From positions 124,001-188,000 of the forward strand of contig NZ_JANAIE010000005.1 in the NCBI RefSeq assembly GCF_029664245.1: 64,000 nucleotides of DNA. The letters are read 5' to 3'. The notes beneath the pieces were generated by a model that was not told where the DNA came from, did no database searches, and worked only from the letters and a program-made list of their open reading frames with translations. Position numbers and translations under genes: made by a program. Below are positions 9,021 through 18,500 of the stretch, one piece after another. Source of the DNA: Profundicola chukchiensis. Lineage in GTDB: Bacteria > Bacteroidota > Bacteroidia > Flavobacteriales > Weeksellaceae. How positions within the stretch are numbered: position 1 is the first letter of the stretch; each line of letters begins with the position of its first letter.

Positions 9021-10229
9021 CTATTCTGTGTATTTTTGATAGAAGATGGTCTTCAAATAATTACTCTCTGGGAAACCAATCGGATGATCATCGTCGTGTA
9101 AAGTCGTATGAAGATGTTGCCAATTCTTAGCACCTTTAATTCTTGCATTTTGATGTGCTTTTTCGAAATCTTCTAAACTAATACGACTCGAACAAGAACC
9201 TAAGATGAGGTAACCTTGATGTGCCACCAATTTCTTACCTATGTTGGCCAATCTCTCGTATTGCTTTAATGCATTGTGAACCTCACTCGCTTGTTTGGCA
9301 AAAGAAGGTGGGTCTATAATCACGATATCAAACTTTTTATTCTGCTGTATAAGTTGATCTAAAGCCTCAAAAGCATCTTGTGCTAGCGGCGTCCATATAG
9401 ATTTATCTAATTCATTCAACTCAATATTTTCTAAAGCTACGTCCATGGCGTGAGTACTGATATCTATGGAAGTTAGAGATTTAGCATTTCCTTTTAGGGC
9501 ATGAATTCCAAATCCACCAACATAACTAAACACATCTAAAACGCTTTTGCCGTCTGCATTTTGCTGAACCCATAAGCGATTCGGGCGTTGATCTAAAAAG
9601 AATCCAGTCTTATGTCCAGATTGGGTGTAAGCATAGAATTTAACACCATATTCCTCGAAGCTGACTTTCTCATCCTCCAAAGTTGAGCCTACCACATCTC
9701 CTTCTTGATAAGGGAAAATATTGTTTTGTTGAATCTTACGACTAAATCTAATGACGATGTTTTCTAAGTCATACTGCTCCTGAATTGCTGGGATTAGGCT
9801 GTCGACATAAGGTTTCCAAACTTCGGAGTAGATTTTAAGTACACCTGTTTTGGCATAAACATCTAATACCAAACCTGGGAAATTATCATTTTCTCCATGA
9901 ATTCCTCGGTAGCCTGTTATGCCTTTCTGAATTAAGCCTTGTCTTTTTTCGTAAGCTTTCTCGAGCTGAGATTTCCAAAATTCTTCATTCAATTGTAAGC
10001 GAGAGCCTAAATAAAAAATCTTAATCCTAATGACTTCATCGGGATCCCAAAGACCAAAAGCAAAAGGTTTGTTGGTTCGTTGATCAAACAATATACAAAG
10101 ACTTCCTGCAGCTTCATCTTCGGCAGGACCTTTTTCAATGCTTTGTTCAAAAACCCAAGGATGACCTTGTTTAACTGCTTTTTCAGCAGATTTTCTGAGT
10201 TTAATGGCGATTTTAGAAGGGATTTTCAT
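9021..10229 (-). CDS. rlmI: 23S rRNA (cytosine-C5)-methyltransferase, RlmI-like
   Basis: 402 aa. The N-terminal PUA domain (residues ~5-75, with GHPWVFEQSI) binds RNA. The C-terminal Rossmann domain has the SAM motif VLDVFSYVGGFGIHA (about 230-244), the base-flipping motif DPPSFAK (306-312) and the catalytic Cys346 in GSCSSRIS. This order is that of RlmI, which forms m5C1962 in E. coli 23S rRNA. It is a single gene with its 3' end facing the T9SS cargo gene. The assignment to RlmI rather than a paralogue is by overall architecture. Confidence 0.88.
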   Translation of the reverse strand: MKIPSKIAIKLRKSAEKAVKQGHPWVFEQSIEKGPAEDEAAGSLCILFDQRTNKPFAFGLWDPDEVIRIKIFYLGSRLQLNEEFWKSQLEKAYEKRQGLIQKGITGYRGIHGENDNFPGLVLDVYAKTGVLKIYSEVWKPYVDSLIPAIQEQYDLENIVIRFSRKIQQNNIFPYQEGDVVGSTLEDEKVSFEEYGVKFYAYTQSGHKTGFFLDQRPNRLWVQQNADGKSVLDVFSYVGGFGIHALKGNAKSLTSIDISTHAMDVALENIELNELDKSIWTPLAQDAFEALDQLIQQNKKFDIVIIDPPSFAKQASEVHNALKQYERLANIGKKLVAHQGYLILGSCSSRISLEDFEKAHQNARIKGAKNWQHLHTTLHDDDHPIGFPESNYLKTIFYQKYTE

Positions 10230-10331
10230 TTGGAATAAATCAGTAAACGAAAGTAGTGAAAAATTTTAGGATTGTGTTTTAATGAAGGAGATATAAGAGT
10301 TATATCATAAAACAAAAACACATCGATTGCC

Positions 10332-10339
10332 TATCTTTG
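10332..10339 (+). promoter_or_regulatory. -7 promoter box for the unknown gene at 10374
   Basis: TATCTTTG, a perfect TAnnTTTG match, ends 34 bases before the ATG at 10374. Confidence 0.5.
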
Positions 10340-10373
10340 CCTCAGTTTTAAAAGTAAATTTTATAACAAACTT

Positions 10374-11357
10374 ATGGCTGAAGAATTATTTAATCCATTT
10401 CTAGATTTAACATTCGATGAGCGTTTTTGTTTCTTGACCGGTTCGCTTACGAATGAAGAAATGACGGTTTATCCAGATTGGTTGATGGATCATTTCAAAT
10501 TGCGTGATGAGCAAATCGAAATGATGGATAAGTCTAAGTCCTATAATTATAGTGACTTGAAGTTGCCTGTTAGTTTGGAGGTTAAAAATGCTTTTGAAGC
10601 TTTAGACGCTAAATTCAAAGCGGCTTTTGATCAAGGTTACGAAGGTATGAAAGCCTTAGATGAGCATACAATTTTCTTGTGGACTGGGCGCATTGTTTAT
10701 GGAATGCTGTATTATGAAATGATTTACGAGCGCGATAGATTGTTGCGCATCGGCAAGGAATTCAAGCTTTCTATTGAGTTAAGAAAACGTTTCAGTTATT
10801 TTCATTTAATGCTGCAATCGCTTGTAGAGCCGGTTTATTTTAAAGAAAGAAAACCTTGGAGTATTGCTGTTTTTCAATTAAAATATTCAGCTGATATATT
10901 AAGTTTCAGAAATGATTCTGTGAATTTATTATTCCAGTTTGGGGTTAATGGATTTGGGTTTATTGCTTGTTTGCAAGACAATGGTGTGATTGGCGAGGAG
11001 CAAAAAGAAATCTTAGACCAAATTGAAGGGAAAGTATTGCATCCGGTGCAGTTCGAGGAGTTATATGCTAGGTTTCACTTTGCTGATTATATTATGAAAC
11101 AAACTCCAAAATATGAGATTGAGCCTACAGATGACGGTTTGTTTATTACATCTCTACCGATGGAATCTACGCCAACAAATCCTGTATTTGGTTTTTGGGA
11201 CGAGGATACTTTCGCTCAATTATTATCTAATTATTGGCAAGTCTACGGAATTGAAAAGGATGATATTATACAATTTCAAAAACCAAGACTTAGTTTCTTA
11301 ATCGATCCTTACTCTTTGGATTTTATCGAGCCAGAGTCGATTAAGTTGCCTTATTAA
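10374..11357 (+). CDS. Conserved flavobacterial protein of unknown function
   Basis: 327 aa, soluble, with no signal peptide or membrane helix. It starts MAEELFNPFLDLTFDE and contains CFLTG near residue 19, an aromatic-rich middle (FLWTGRIVYGMLYYEM) and ends IKLPY. I recognise the general type as a Bacteroidota-restricted hypothetical but know of no assigned function. Its TAA stop overlaps, in the TTAA palindrome, the stop of a converging gene; here that gene survives only as a remnant (11354-11425), but the intact copy sits at 12308-12784. The last ~75 bases of this gene begin the 1.4-kb duplicated segment and are repeated at 12236-12311. Confidence 0.8.
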   Translation: MAEELFNPFLDLTFDERFCFLTGSLTNEEMTVYPDWLMDHFKLRDEQIEMMDKSKSYNYSDLKLPVSLEVKNAFEALDAKFKAAFDQGYEGMKALDEHTIFLWTGRIVYGMLYYEMIYERDRLLRIGKEFKLSIELRKRFSYFHLMLQSLVEPVYFKERKPWSIAVFQLKYSADILSFRNDSVNLLFQFGVNGFGFIACLQDNGVIGEEQKEILDQIEGKVLHPVQFEELYARFHFADYIMKQTPKYEIEPTDDGLFITSLPMESTPTNPVFGFWDEDTFAQLLSNYWQVYGIEKDDIIQFQKPRLSFLIDPYSLDFIEPESIKLPY

Positions 11358-11425
11358 TCTTCGAGTTCATCGTGAGAACGATGGTGTAATTCTTTTCTAA
11401 TCTTAACTACGGAAACTGCTTTTAT
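11354..11425 (-). pseudogene. Remnant of the 158-aa unknown gene (copy A)
   Basis: Translated from 11425 downwards this reads xKAVSVVKIRKELHHRSHD followed by ELED and a stop: the first ~20 and the last few residues of the intact protein at 12308-12784 joined in frame. The lost 405 bp lie between two GAGTTC direct repeats that are still visible in copy B (near 12318 and 12722). The start codon has mutated from ATG to ATA, so it cannot be translated as before. Confidence 0.85.
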
Positions 11426-11589
11426 ATAAATTTATCCTTACAATTATCAGACTTAGCGCATTAGTTAGGCAAATTAGAAAATAGGAAGAAAAGTTAAATA
11501 TTTATGGAAGTGATGTTTTTTTATAGATAAAACTGTCTTATTTTTATCTTAAATAGCTTATATTTAACATATTGATTTTAAAATTAGCT

Positions 11590-12012
11590 ATGATTAAAGA
11601 AATACTTAAACTTTCACTCTTTGGGATTGTTGTAGGATTTATTTTAATGATAGTATTAGGCTTATTAAAATTTTTGACTGGCAGCCCTGCTTATGATTTT
11701 CTATTTAATTTTTATAACGTACCTGTATTAAATGAGTTTAAACCTGTTTGGCTCGTTGGATATTTATTCCATTTTTTGATTTGTATATTGAGTGTAATCG
11801 GGCTTTACTACATTCTTAAAAACTGGCATTTAGAAAAGAAAGATTGGCCTTATATTTTGGTTTACACGATGGGTAGTGGTACATTGATTTGTCTTACCGC
11901 CTTATTAGATCAGACACCACCGTTCTACGATCAAGTTTCATGGTTGTTTTGGGCTTTTGCCCATGGCATCTCAGGTGCCGCGGTAGTTTTTATGGTAAGA
12001 AAATGGTTATAA
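11590..12012 (+). CDS. Small four-helix membrane protein (copy A paralogue)
   Basis: 140 aa from the ATG at 11590; a TTG 18 bases upstream also gives an open frame, but the paralogue at 12951 starts at the position matching 11590. There are four hydrophobic segments, with conserved VLNEFKPVWL, HFLICILSVIGLYYIL, WPYILVY and a C-terminal MVRKWL. It is an inner-membrane protein of unknown function. It arose as, or gave rise to, the neighbour at 12951-13373 by tandem duplication, and both copies keep a full-length frame while flanking genes have decayed, which suggests some selection on it. Confidence 0.8.
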   Translation: MIKEILKLSLFGIVVGFILMIVLGLLKFLTGSPAYDFLFNFYNVPVLNEFKPVWLVGYLFHFLICILSVIGLYYILKNWHLEKKDWPYILVYTMGSGTLICLTALLDQTPPFYDQVSWLFWAFAHGISGAAVVFMVRKWL

Positions 12013-12037
12013 ATTAAATCCACTTCTATCACCAGAT

Positions 12038-12235
12038 TTACTTTTTCTCCATACTATAAAGCAAGAGTTCCTCTGTTTCATGTGGTAGTTGCGTAGTGCC
12101 ATGAAGTTGAAATCCGAGTTTTTCTAAAAGTTTTTGCGATGCCGTATTTTCTATAGAAGTTATAGCGTTTATTTTATCATAATCTTGTGCTTCAAAAGTA
12201 GGTAAATAAGCAAAACCTAAATCTAATCCTTCCAT
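12038..12235 (-). pseudogene. Truncated GNAT acetyltransferase (copy A)
   Basis: The reading frame matches the C-terminal half of the intact GNAT at 13399-13920 (MEGLDLG onward), but the N-terminal half is absent because the duplication breakpoint lies at the MEG codons. It also lacks 18 in-frame codons between two CATAACC repeats that survive in the intact gene (13539-13545 and 13593-13599); the lost stretch includes the acetyl-CoA loop region. The frame can be extended to 12259, but those bases belong to the next repeat copy. Almost certainly non-functional. Confidence 0.88.
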
Positions 12236-12311
12236 AATCAAGACTTGGTTTTTTATCAATCCTTATTCTTTGGATTTTATTGAGCCAGATTCGATTAAAT
12301 TACCTTATTAA
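12236..12311 (+). pseudogene. Duplicated 3' fragment of the 10374 gene
   Basis: About 75 bases matching 11281-11357, including the final IEPxSIKLPY codons and stop. It has lost one base near 12256 relative to the parent, so the fragment is also frameshifted. It has no start and is a by-product of the duplication. Confidence 0.85.
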
Positions 12312-12784
12312 TCTTCGAGTTCTTCGAGCCTTAAATTATAATCATATTGCAAGTCTTCGTGTAGGCCTGCAACTAATTTTTTGATGCTTAAAATTTGTCG
12401 ATCATATAATTTACTTAAGGTAATATTTCTATGAATATTCGGTGTGAAGTCGTTTAACTTCTGGCAAAAATAGAGTAGGAGTTCAACTTCGGTTTCCTTT
12501 TTTTGAGAATAGCGAGCATACTTTTTTAAGTTTCTAAGAATCTTGCGAATGCTCTTTTTGATGTAATAAAAGGAATTGGTATTGATCGTCTCAAATTGTT
12601 CATCGAGCTCTTCAATTACAGTTTCTATGTATTGTTCTTCGTTGTGTGCTTCGAATAATAAATACGTAAGCAATTCTTTATTTTCCTTTTTGAATTTAGA
12701 TAAGCGCAGGCAAAGCTCCATGAGTTCGTCGTGTGAACGATGATGTAATTCTTTTCTAATCTTAACTACGGAAACTGCTTTCAT
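12308..12784 (-). CDS. Small helical protein of unknown function
   Basis: 158 aa, soluble, predicted almost wholly alpha-helical and rich in Lys and Glu (KKSIRKILRNLKKYARYSQK, then LHEDLQYDYNLRLEELED). No signal peptide or known catalytic motif. It resembles conserved flavobacterial hypotheticals that carry no function. Its TAA overlaps the TAA of the converging 10374-gene fragment in a TTAA palindrome, which was the ancestral layout. This is the intact copy; the copy at 11354-11425 lost 135 codons. Confidence 0.8.
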   Translation of the reverse strand: MKAVSVVKIRKELHHRSHDELMELCLRLSKFKKENKELLTYLLFEAHNEEQYIETVIEELDEQFETINTNSFYYIKKSIRKILRNLKKYARYSQKKETEVELLLYFCQKLNDFTPNIHRNITLSKLYDRQILSIKKLVAGLHEDLQYDYNLRLEELED

Positions 12785-12950
12785 ATCTTTTAATCCTTAC
12801 AAATATCAAACTTAGCGCATAAGTTGGACATAAAAGAAAGATAGGAATAAAAAATAATTATTTGTAAAGTTGGTATTATTTAAAGAGAAATCTATCGAAT
12901 ATAATAGTCTAAAAAGCTTATATTTAACAAATTAATTTTAAAAATTAGTT

Positions 12951-13373
12951 ATGCTTAAACAAATATTAAAACTTTCATTTATTGGAATTATCGCAGGTTT
13001 AATTTTAATGCTTGTGCTAAAGCTATTAATGTTTTTTACAGGAAATACTGCTTATAATCTCTTGTTTAACTTTGACTATGTTCCTGTTTTAAATGAATTA
13101 AAACCCGTTTGGCTGTTTGGGTATGTTTTTCATTTTTTGACTTGTATTTTTAGTGTTATCGGACTTTATTATATCCTGAGAAACTGGAATTTAGAAAAGA
13201 AAGATTGGCCTTATATTTTGGTTTACACTTTAGGAGGTGGCGCTTTGTTTTTTCTTACGGCCTTATCAGATCAACCGCCAGCGTATAATGATATAGTTGC
13301 TTGGGTATTTTGGACTTTTGCGCATGCAATTTATGGCGATGCAGTAGCTTTTATGGTAAGAAAGTGGTTATGA
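12951..13373 (+). CDS. Small four-helix membrane protein (copy B paralogue)
   Basis: 140 aa, the paralogue of 11590-12012 with the same length and helices (HFLTCIFSVIGLYYIL, DWPYILVY, FMVRKWL). The two differ mostly by conservative changes and by the segment before the last helix (QPPAYNDIVAWVFW against TPPFYDQVSWLFW). The upstream sequence AAGCTTATATTTAACA is also shared. Function unknown. Confidence 0.8.
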   Translation: MLKQILKLSFIGIIAGLILMLVLKLLMFFTGNTAYNLLFNFDYVPVLNELKPVWLFGYVFHFLTCIFSVIGLYYILRNWNLEKKDWPYILVYTLGGGALFFLTALSDQPPAYNDIVAWVFWTFAHAIYGDAVAFMVRKWL

Positions 13374-13398
13374 ATTAAATCCACTTCTATCACTCAAT

Positions 13399-13920
13399 TC
13401 ACTTTTTCTCTTTAAAATAAAGCAAGAGTTCCTCTGTTTCTTGTGGGAGTTGCGTAGTGCCATGAAGTTGAAATCCGAGTTTTTCTAAAAGTTTTTGCGA
13501 GGCCGTATTTTCTTTAGAAGTTATAGCGTTTATTTTATCATAACCGAAAACATTAAATCCTGCTTCTAGGATTTTGTTAGCGGCTTCATAAGCATAACCT
13601 TGTCTTTCATAGGCAGGTACATAAGCATAACCTAAATCAAGTCCTTCCATTTCTGCACGATCATATAAACCACAAATGCCCATTTTGGCTTGGTCACTTT
13701 TTCTAATGACGGTGTAGTTCCCAAAACCTAATTTCTCTAGCTGAGGCAGCATTCTATGTTGAATGTAATCCTTGGCAGCCTCTAGCGAATGAACTTTTCG
13801 ATCGCCAATATACTTGAGCCATTTAGGAGAATTAAGTAATTCAAAAATCAGCTGAGCATCGGATGTAGAGGTCGGTTGGAGGATGAGTCTATCGGTTTCG
13901 AAGGCTTGGTAATTATCCAT
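13399..13920 (-). CDS. GNAT family N-acetyltransferase (RimJ/RimL type)
   Basis: 173 aa. It opens with the RimJ-like pattern FETDRLILQPTSTSDAQLIF and has the acetyl-CoA binding region ERQGYAYEAANKIL (about residues 103-116), followed by INAITSKENTASQKLLEKLGF, the usual GNAT motif B. It is likely to acetylate an alpha-amino group of a protein or a small molecule; the substrate cannot be read from sequence. The 3' half lies inside the duplicated segment, and a broken copy sits at 12038-12235. Confidence 0.9.
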   Translation of the reverse strand: MDNYQAFETDRLILQPTSTSDAQLIFELLNSPKWLKYIGDRKVHSLEAAKDYIQHRMLPQLEKLGFGNYTVIRKSDQAKMGICGLYDRAEMEGLDLGYAYVPAYERQGYAYEAANKILEAGFNVFGYDKINAITSKENTASQKLLEKLGFQLHGTTQLPQETEELLLYFKEKK

Positions 13921-14051
13921 TTAGAGATTTTCTATTTATTAAAAACTAAGTTATCATTTTTAAGCATAAATAAATTCAAATGAGTTGAAGGTTTTTTAAA
14001 TTCTGAGTTTTAGTTTATCTTGGATGTTTTGAAAAAATCAAACGAATTAAT

Positions 14052-15602
14052 ATGAATAGACGAATTGTACTGGGATGTGCTATGTTTTTGTTTACGGCAA
14101 CTCCCTTTTTTGCTCAGGACACAAGTTCTGTAGTAGATGCTATCGTAAAGGAAGTGAATGAAAATTCCAATTTAGAAGCTCTTGGGCATGAGTTAATGGA
14201 CGATATCGGTCCACGATTGGTGGGAACGCCACAGATGCAACAAGCACATGATTGGGCAGTTAAGAAGTTTAACGCTTGGGGTATTTCAGCTGAGAATCAA
14301 GAATATGGAACTTGGAAAGCATGGGAGCGAGGGATTACGCACGTAGACATGGTTTATCCTAGAGTTCAGTCGCTATCGGCTACGCAATTGGCGTGGAGTC
14401 CAAGTACGAGTAAAAAAGGAGTAACGGCGGAGTTGGTTACACTTCCAAACGTTAATAATGAAGAGGAGTTTAAAAAATGGCTTCCTTCTGTTAAAGGTAA
14501 ATTCGTGATGATTGCTAGAAATGAAGCAACAGGTCGTCCGGATGATAATTGGAAAGAATATGCTACACCAGCTTCTTTTGAGAAAATGAAACAAGAGAGA
14601 ACAGAGCAAATCCAAGCTTGGAATGAAAACATGAAAAACATGGGGCATAACAAGCGTAGTCTTATCGAAGCTTTAGAAAATGCTGGAGCAGCTGGAATTG
14701 TTGATTCTTATTGGTCTAAAGGATTTGGTGTAAATAAGATTTTTGGAGCAGGAACTAAGAAGATTCCTACTGTTGATATCGAGCTTGAGCATTATGGTAT
14801 GCTGTACAGAATGGTGGAGCATGGTGATAAACCTCAATTAAACATCGTTGCAAGATCTAAGGATTTAGGCGTTGCACCTACGTATAATACGGTTGCGGAA
14901 ATTAAAGGAAGTGAAAAACCAGAAGAATATGTTATTCTTTCAGCACATTTTGATTCTTGGGATGGTGGAACAGGAGCTACCGATAACGGAACAGGTGTCA
15001 TGGTGATGATGGAAGCAATGCGTGTATTGAAAAAATTAAATCCAAACCCAAAACGAACGATTATCGCTGGTCTTTGGGGAAGTGAAGAGCAAGGTTTAAA
15101 TGGTTCGTCTGCTTTTGCGGAGGATCATCCAGAAATTGTAAATAATATTCAAGCGGTGTTTAATCAAGACAACGGAACGGGTAGAGTTGTGAGAATTAAT
15201 GGTCAAGGATTCTTGCATTCTTATGATTTCTTATCTCGTTGGTTAAGTGCTGTTCCAAATGATATTCGCAAAGAAATTGAAACAACGTTCCCAGGTAGAC
15301 CTTCATCTGGAGGATCAGATCACTCGTCTTTTGTGACTCGTGGAGCCCCTGCATTTATGTTGAGTTCGTTGAGCTGGGATTATTGGAATTATACTTGGCA
15401 CACCAACCGCGATACCTATGATAAAATCGTGTTTGACGATGTGAGAAGTAATGCAATTCTAGTTGCGATTATGGCATATATGGCATCTGAGGACGAGCAA
15501 AGTGTTTCTAAAGAAAGAATTGTTTTACCGATTGATCAAAATACAGGTAAACCACAAGAGTGGCCAACGCCTAGAACGGCAGAAAGAAAAGGAGGAATGT
15601 AA
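14052..15602 (+). CDS. Secreted M28 family zinc aminopeptidase/carboxypeptidase
   Basis: 516 aa with a signal peptide ending TPFFAQ. A protease-associated (PA) insert occupies about 120-270. The M28 zinc ligands and catalytic residues are present: His299 and Asp301 in SAHFDSWD, Asp311 in ATDNGTG, Glu345/346 in GSEEQG, Asp373 in NQDNGTG and His450 in TWHTNRD, with GGSDHSSF near 420-427. The overall layout is closest to plasma glutamate carboxypeptidase/aminopeptidase Q-like members. It should release terminal residues from peptides in the periplasm or outside the cell. A two-way terminator separates it from the converging nitroreductase gene. Confidence 0.92.
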   Translation: MNRRIVLGCAMFLFTATPFFAQDTSSVVDAIVKEVNENSNLEALGHELMDDIGPRLVGTPQMQQAHDWAVKKFNAWGISAENQEYGTWKAWERGITHVDMVYPRVQSLSATQLAWSPSTSKKGVTAELVTLPNVNNEEEFKKWLPSVKGKFVMIARNEATGRPDDNWKEYATPASFEKMKQERTEQIQAWNENMKNMGHNKRSLIEALENAGAAGIVDSYWSKGFGVNKIFGAGTKKIPTVDIELEHYGMLYRMVEHGDKPQLNIVARSKDLGVAPTYNTVAEIKGSEKPEEYVILSAHFDSWDGGTGATDNGTGVMVMMEAMRVLKKLNPNPKRTIIAGLWGSEEQGLNGSSAFAEDHPEIVNNIQAVFNQDNGTGRVVRINGQGFLHSYDFLSRWLSAVPNDIRKEIETTFPGRPSSGGSDHSSFVTRGAPAFMLSSLSWDYWNYTWHTNRDTYDKIVFDDVRSNAILVAIMAYMASEDEQSVSKERIVLPIDQNTGKPQEWPTPRTAERKGGM

Positions 15603-15623
15603 TAATCCTTGTTGTTTGAAATA

Positions 15624-15667
15624 AAAAATCCCAAACTCAATCTTGAATTTGGGATTTTTTTATTGAA
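15624..15667. terminator. Bidirectional terminator
   Basis: AATCCCAAA/TTTGGGATT stem flanked by A6 on one side and T7 on the other, between two converging genes (stops at 15602 and 15683). It can serve both. Confidence 0.85.
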
Positions 15668-15682
15668 TTAAGTTTCAAAGCT

Positions 15683-16282
15683 TTAAATATCTTTCACTAC
15701 CTCAGAAAAGTCTCGTCTGGTTTTTGGGTTCTTGCTAGGTTGGTTGAAATCATCTTCATCTCTATAACCAATTGCAACAGCGACTACTGTGGCGTAATCC
15801 TCTTGACCTAAAATAGCATCATATTTCTTTGGTTCTAAACCTTCCATAGGTGTTGCATCAATTTCCATTTGTGCACATGCGCTTAGTAACACTCCTAAAG
15901 ACAAATAAACCTGCTTTTCGAACCAAGCACGAATTTCATGTTCAGGATTTCCTTTGATGAAATCATTGTAATAAGCAACAGCTCTCTCAGGTAAATTAGC
16001 TTCAATTTGCTCTTCGAATAGGGCTATATCATTAATTCTACTCAAAACAACCACTGTATCGCAGTTCAAGATTTTCTCAGTGTTGTGCCAAGAAACTTTA
16101 GATAATTCTTTCTTTGTTTCTTCATTCGAAACAAAAGTGAACTTCCATGGTTGACTGTTGATTGAAGAAGGGCTTAATTGTAAAATCTTCTTAAGTTCTT
16201 CTAATTTTTTTGGGTCAATCTTTTTCGTTGGATCATACTTTTTAGTCGAGTAGCGACTCTGCATAGCATTGATAAAGCTCAT
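15683..16282 (-). CDS. Nitroreductase family NAD(P)H-dependent FMN oxidoreductase
   Basis: 199 aa. The N-terminus MSFINAMQSRYSTKKYDP and the segment LQLSPSSINSQPWKF are the FMN-binding signatures of the NfsB/dihydropteridine-reductase branch; GYRDEDD near the end is also typical. It acts as an FMN-containing homodimer in the cytoplasm, reducing nitroaromatics, quinones or flavins with NAD(P)H. Single gene; the physiological substrate is not evident. Confidence 0.9.
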   Translation of the reverse strand: MSFINAMQSRYSTKKYDPTKKIDPKKLEELKKILQLSPSSINSQPWKFTFVSNEETKKELSKVSWHNTEKILNCDTVVVLSRINDIALFEEQIEANLPERAVAYYNDFIKGNPEHEIRAWFEKQVYLSLGVLLSACAQMEIDATPMEGLEPKKYDAILGQEDYATVVAVAIGYRDEDDFNQPSKNPKTRRDFSEVVKDI

Positions 16283-16399
16283 AGAATTAATTTTTAATTG
16301 TTTTCAAGACTATATAAGGCAATTACTAAACCAATTAAGTTAAATGACTATTTCTTTAAATTATAGAAGTAAATCGAAAGATTATAATGTTTTAAATGT

Positions 16400-16966
16400 T
16401 TAATCTACATAGCCCCAAGGCTTGCTAGGAGCGGTGATTGGCGTGCTTAGGTCAAAACTAACTGTAAAAACTCGGTCACTGCCAATTCGTCTTAAATTAT
16501 AAGTAAATACATCGCCTTCTAAAGTAAACCACCAAATATTTGTGGAAGCTGCTGGTAGAATTTTAGCCGTGAATTCATCGGCTGGGAACATTTGAACTGT
16601 TTCTAAACCAACATTTGAATTGATTCCACCATATTGTGTCAAATCTTCTTCGCTACCATCGGGGTGACGATGATCGTGTTTAAGACTGATGATTTTATCT
16701 TGATTCATTTTTAAAATCCAAGTTCGAGATTTGTCTTCGCCTACAAAAAATGGAATTTTAATTTCGTTTTTGTTACATCCACGAACGTGCATCACAAGTT
16801 TTTCTCCTGTAAACCCATCTTTAGGAACGGCGCCAGCGGTAATCCAACCTTCGTAAGCTTTGCCGCAATGCTGCTCTAGATTAGACCAAAATTTTTCTGA
16901 AGGTGTAGTTTCTTGAGTAAAGGCTAAGCCAGGAAGCAGGATAACAATCCAAAAAAATAATCTCAT
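16400..16966 (-). CDS. Secreted protein of unknown function
   Basis: 188 aa with a signal peptide (MRLFFWIVILLPGLAFTQ). The mature part contains EQHCGKAYEGWI and VRGCNKNEIKIPF, so one disulfide is possible, and a His-rich turn KHDHRHPDGSEED. No enzymatic motif recognised. Similar proteins of about this length occur in many Gram-negative bacteria as hypotheticals, as far as I recall. It is probably its own transcription unit: a terminator lies between its start and the upstream monooxygenase gene. Confidence 0.8.
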   Translation of the reverse strand: MRLFFWIVILLPGLAFTQETTPSEKFWSNLEQHCGKAYEGWITAGAVPKDGFTGEKLVMHVRGCNKNEIKIPFFVGEDKSRTWILKMNQDKIISLKHDHRHPDGSEEDLTQYGGINSNVGLETVQMFPADEFTAKILPAASTNIWWFTLEGDVFTYNLRRIGSDRVFTVSFDLSTPITAPSKPWGYVD

Positions 16967-17000
16967 GTTTTGTGTTTTTAATAATGAAAGTTAAACATAC

Positions 17001-17031
17001 AAAAAAACCCTTGAGTAAAAACCCAAGGGTT
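17001..17031 (-). terminator. Terminator after the flavin monooxygenase gene
   Basis: AACCCTTG/CAAGGGTT stem with a 9-base A-rich loop. On the minus strand it ends in a run of seven T, 20 bases after the stop at 17052. Confidence 0.85.
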
Positions 17032-17051
17032 GAATTTATGCTTAGAAAAAA

Positions 17052-18479
<1,428 letters not shown>

Positions 18480-18492
18480 TTAGGTATGCTCT

Positions 18493-18500
18493 CAAAAATA
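18493..18500 (-). promoter_or_regulatory. -7 promoter box for the monooxygenase gene
   Basis: The minus strand reads TATTTTTG (TAnnTTTG), 46 bases before the ATG at 18446. It also argues for 18446 over 18476 as the start, since the 5' leader from 18476 would be very short. Confidence 0.45.

Larger units (their letters stand above)
11281..12235. repeat. Tandem duplication, copy A (955 bp, shortened)
   Basis: Copy A runs from the last ~75 bases of the 10374 gene, through a gene remnant and a membrane-protein gene, to the middle of a GNAT gene. It aligns along its length with copy B (12236-13650). It is about 460 bp shorter, chiefly through two deletions: 405 bp in the gene at 11354 and 54 bp in the GNAT remnant. 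The copies share long stretches that are nearly identical, for example around 11372-11424 against 12731-12783. Confidence 0.9.
12236..13650. repeat. Tandem duplication, copy B (1415 bp, full length)
   Basis: Copy B begins abruptly after the truncated GNAT with a copy of the 3' end of the 10374 gene, then carries the intact 158-aa gene, the second membrane-protein gene and the C-terminal half of the intact GNAT gene. Its right-hand limit (13650) is the MEG codons where copy A stops matching. Confidence 0.9.

Noticed and set aside
12038-12259. A 73-aa gene starting at 12259
   Set aside because: The first eight codons come from the adjacent repeat copy in antisense; the rest is a truncated and internally deleted GNAT. 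Annotated as a pseudogene ending at the junction.
14366-14653. Minus-strand ORFs inside the M28 peptidase gene
   Set aside because: Antisense shadows of a gene with intact catalytic residues; no signal of coding in themselves.
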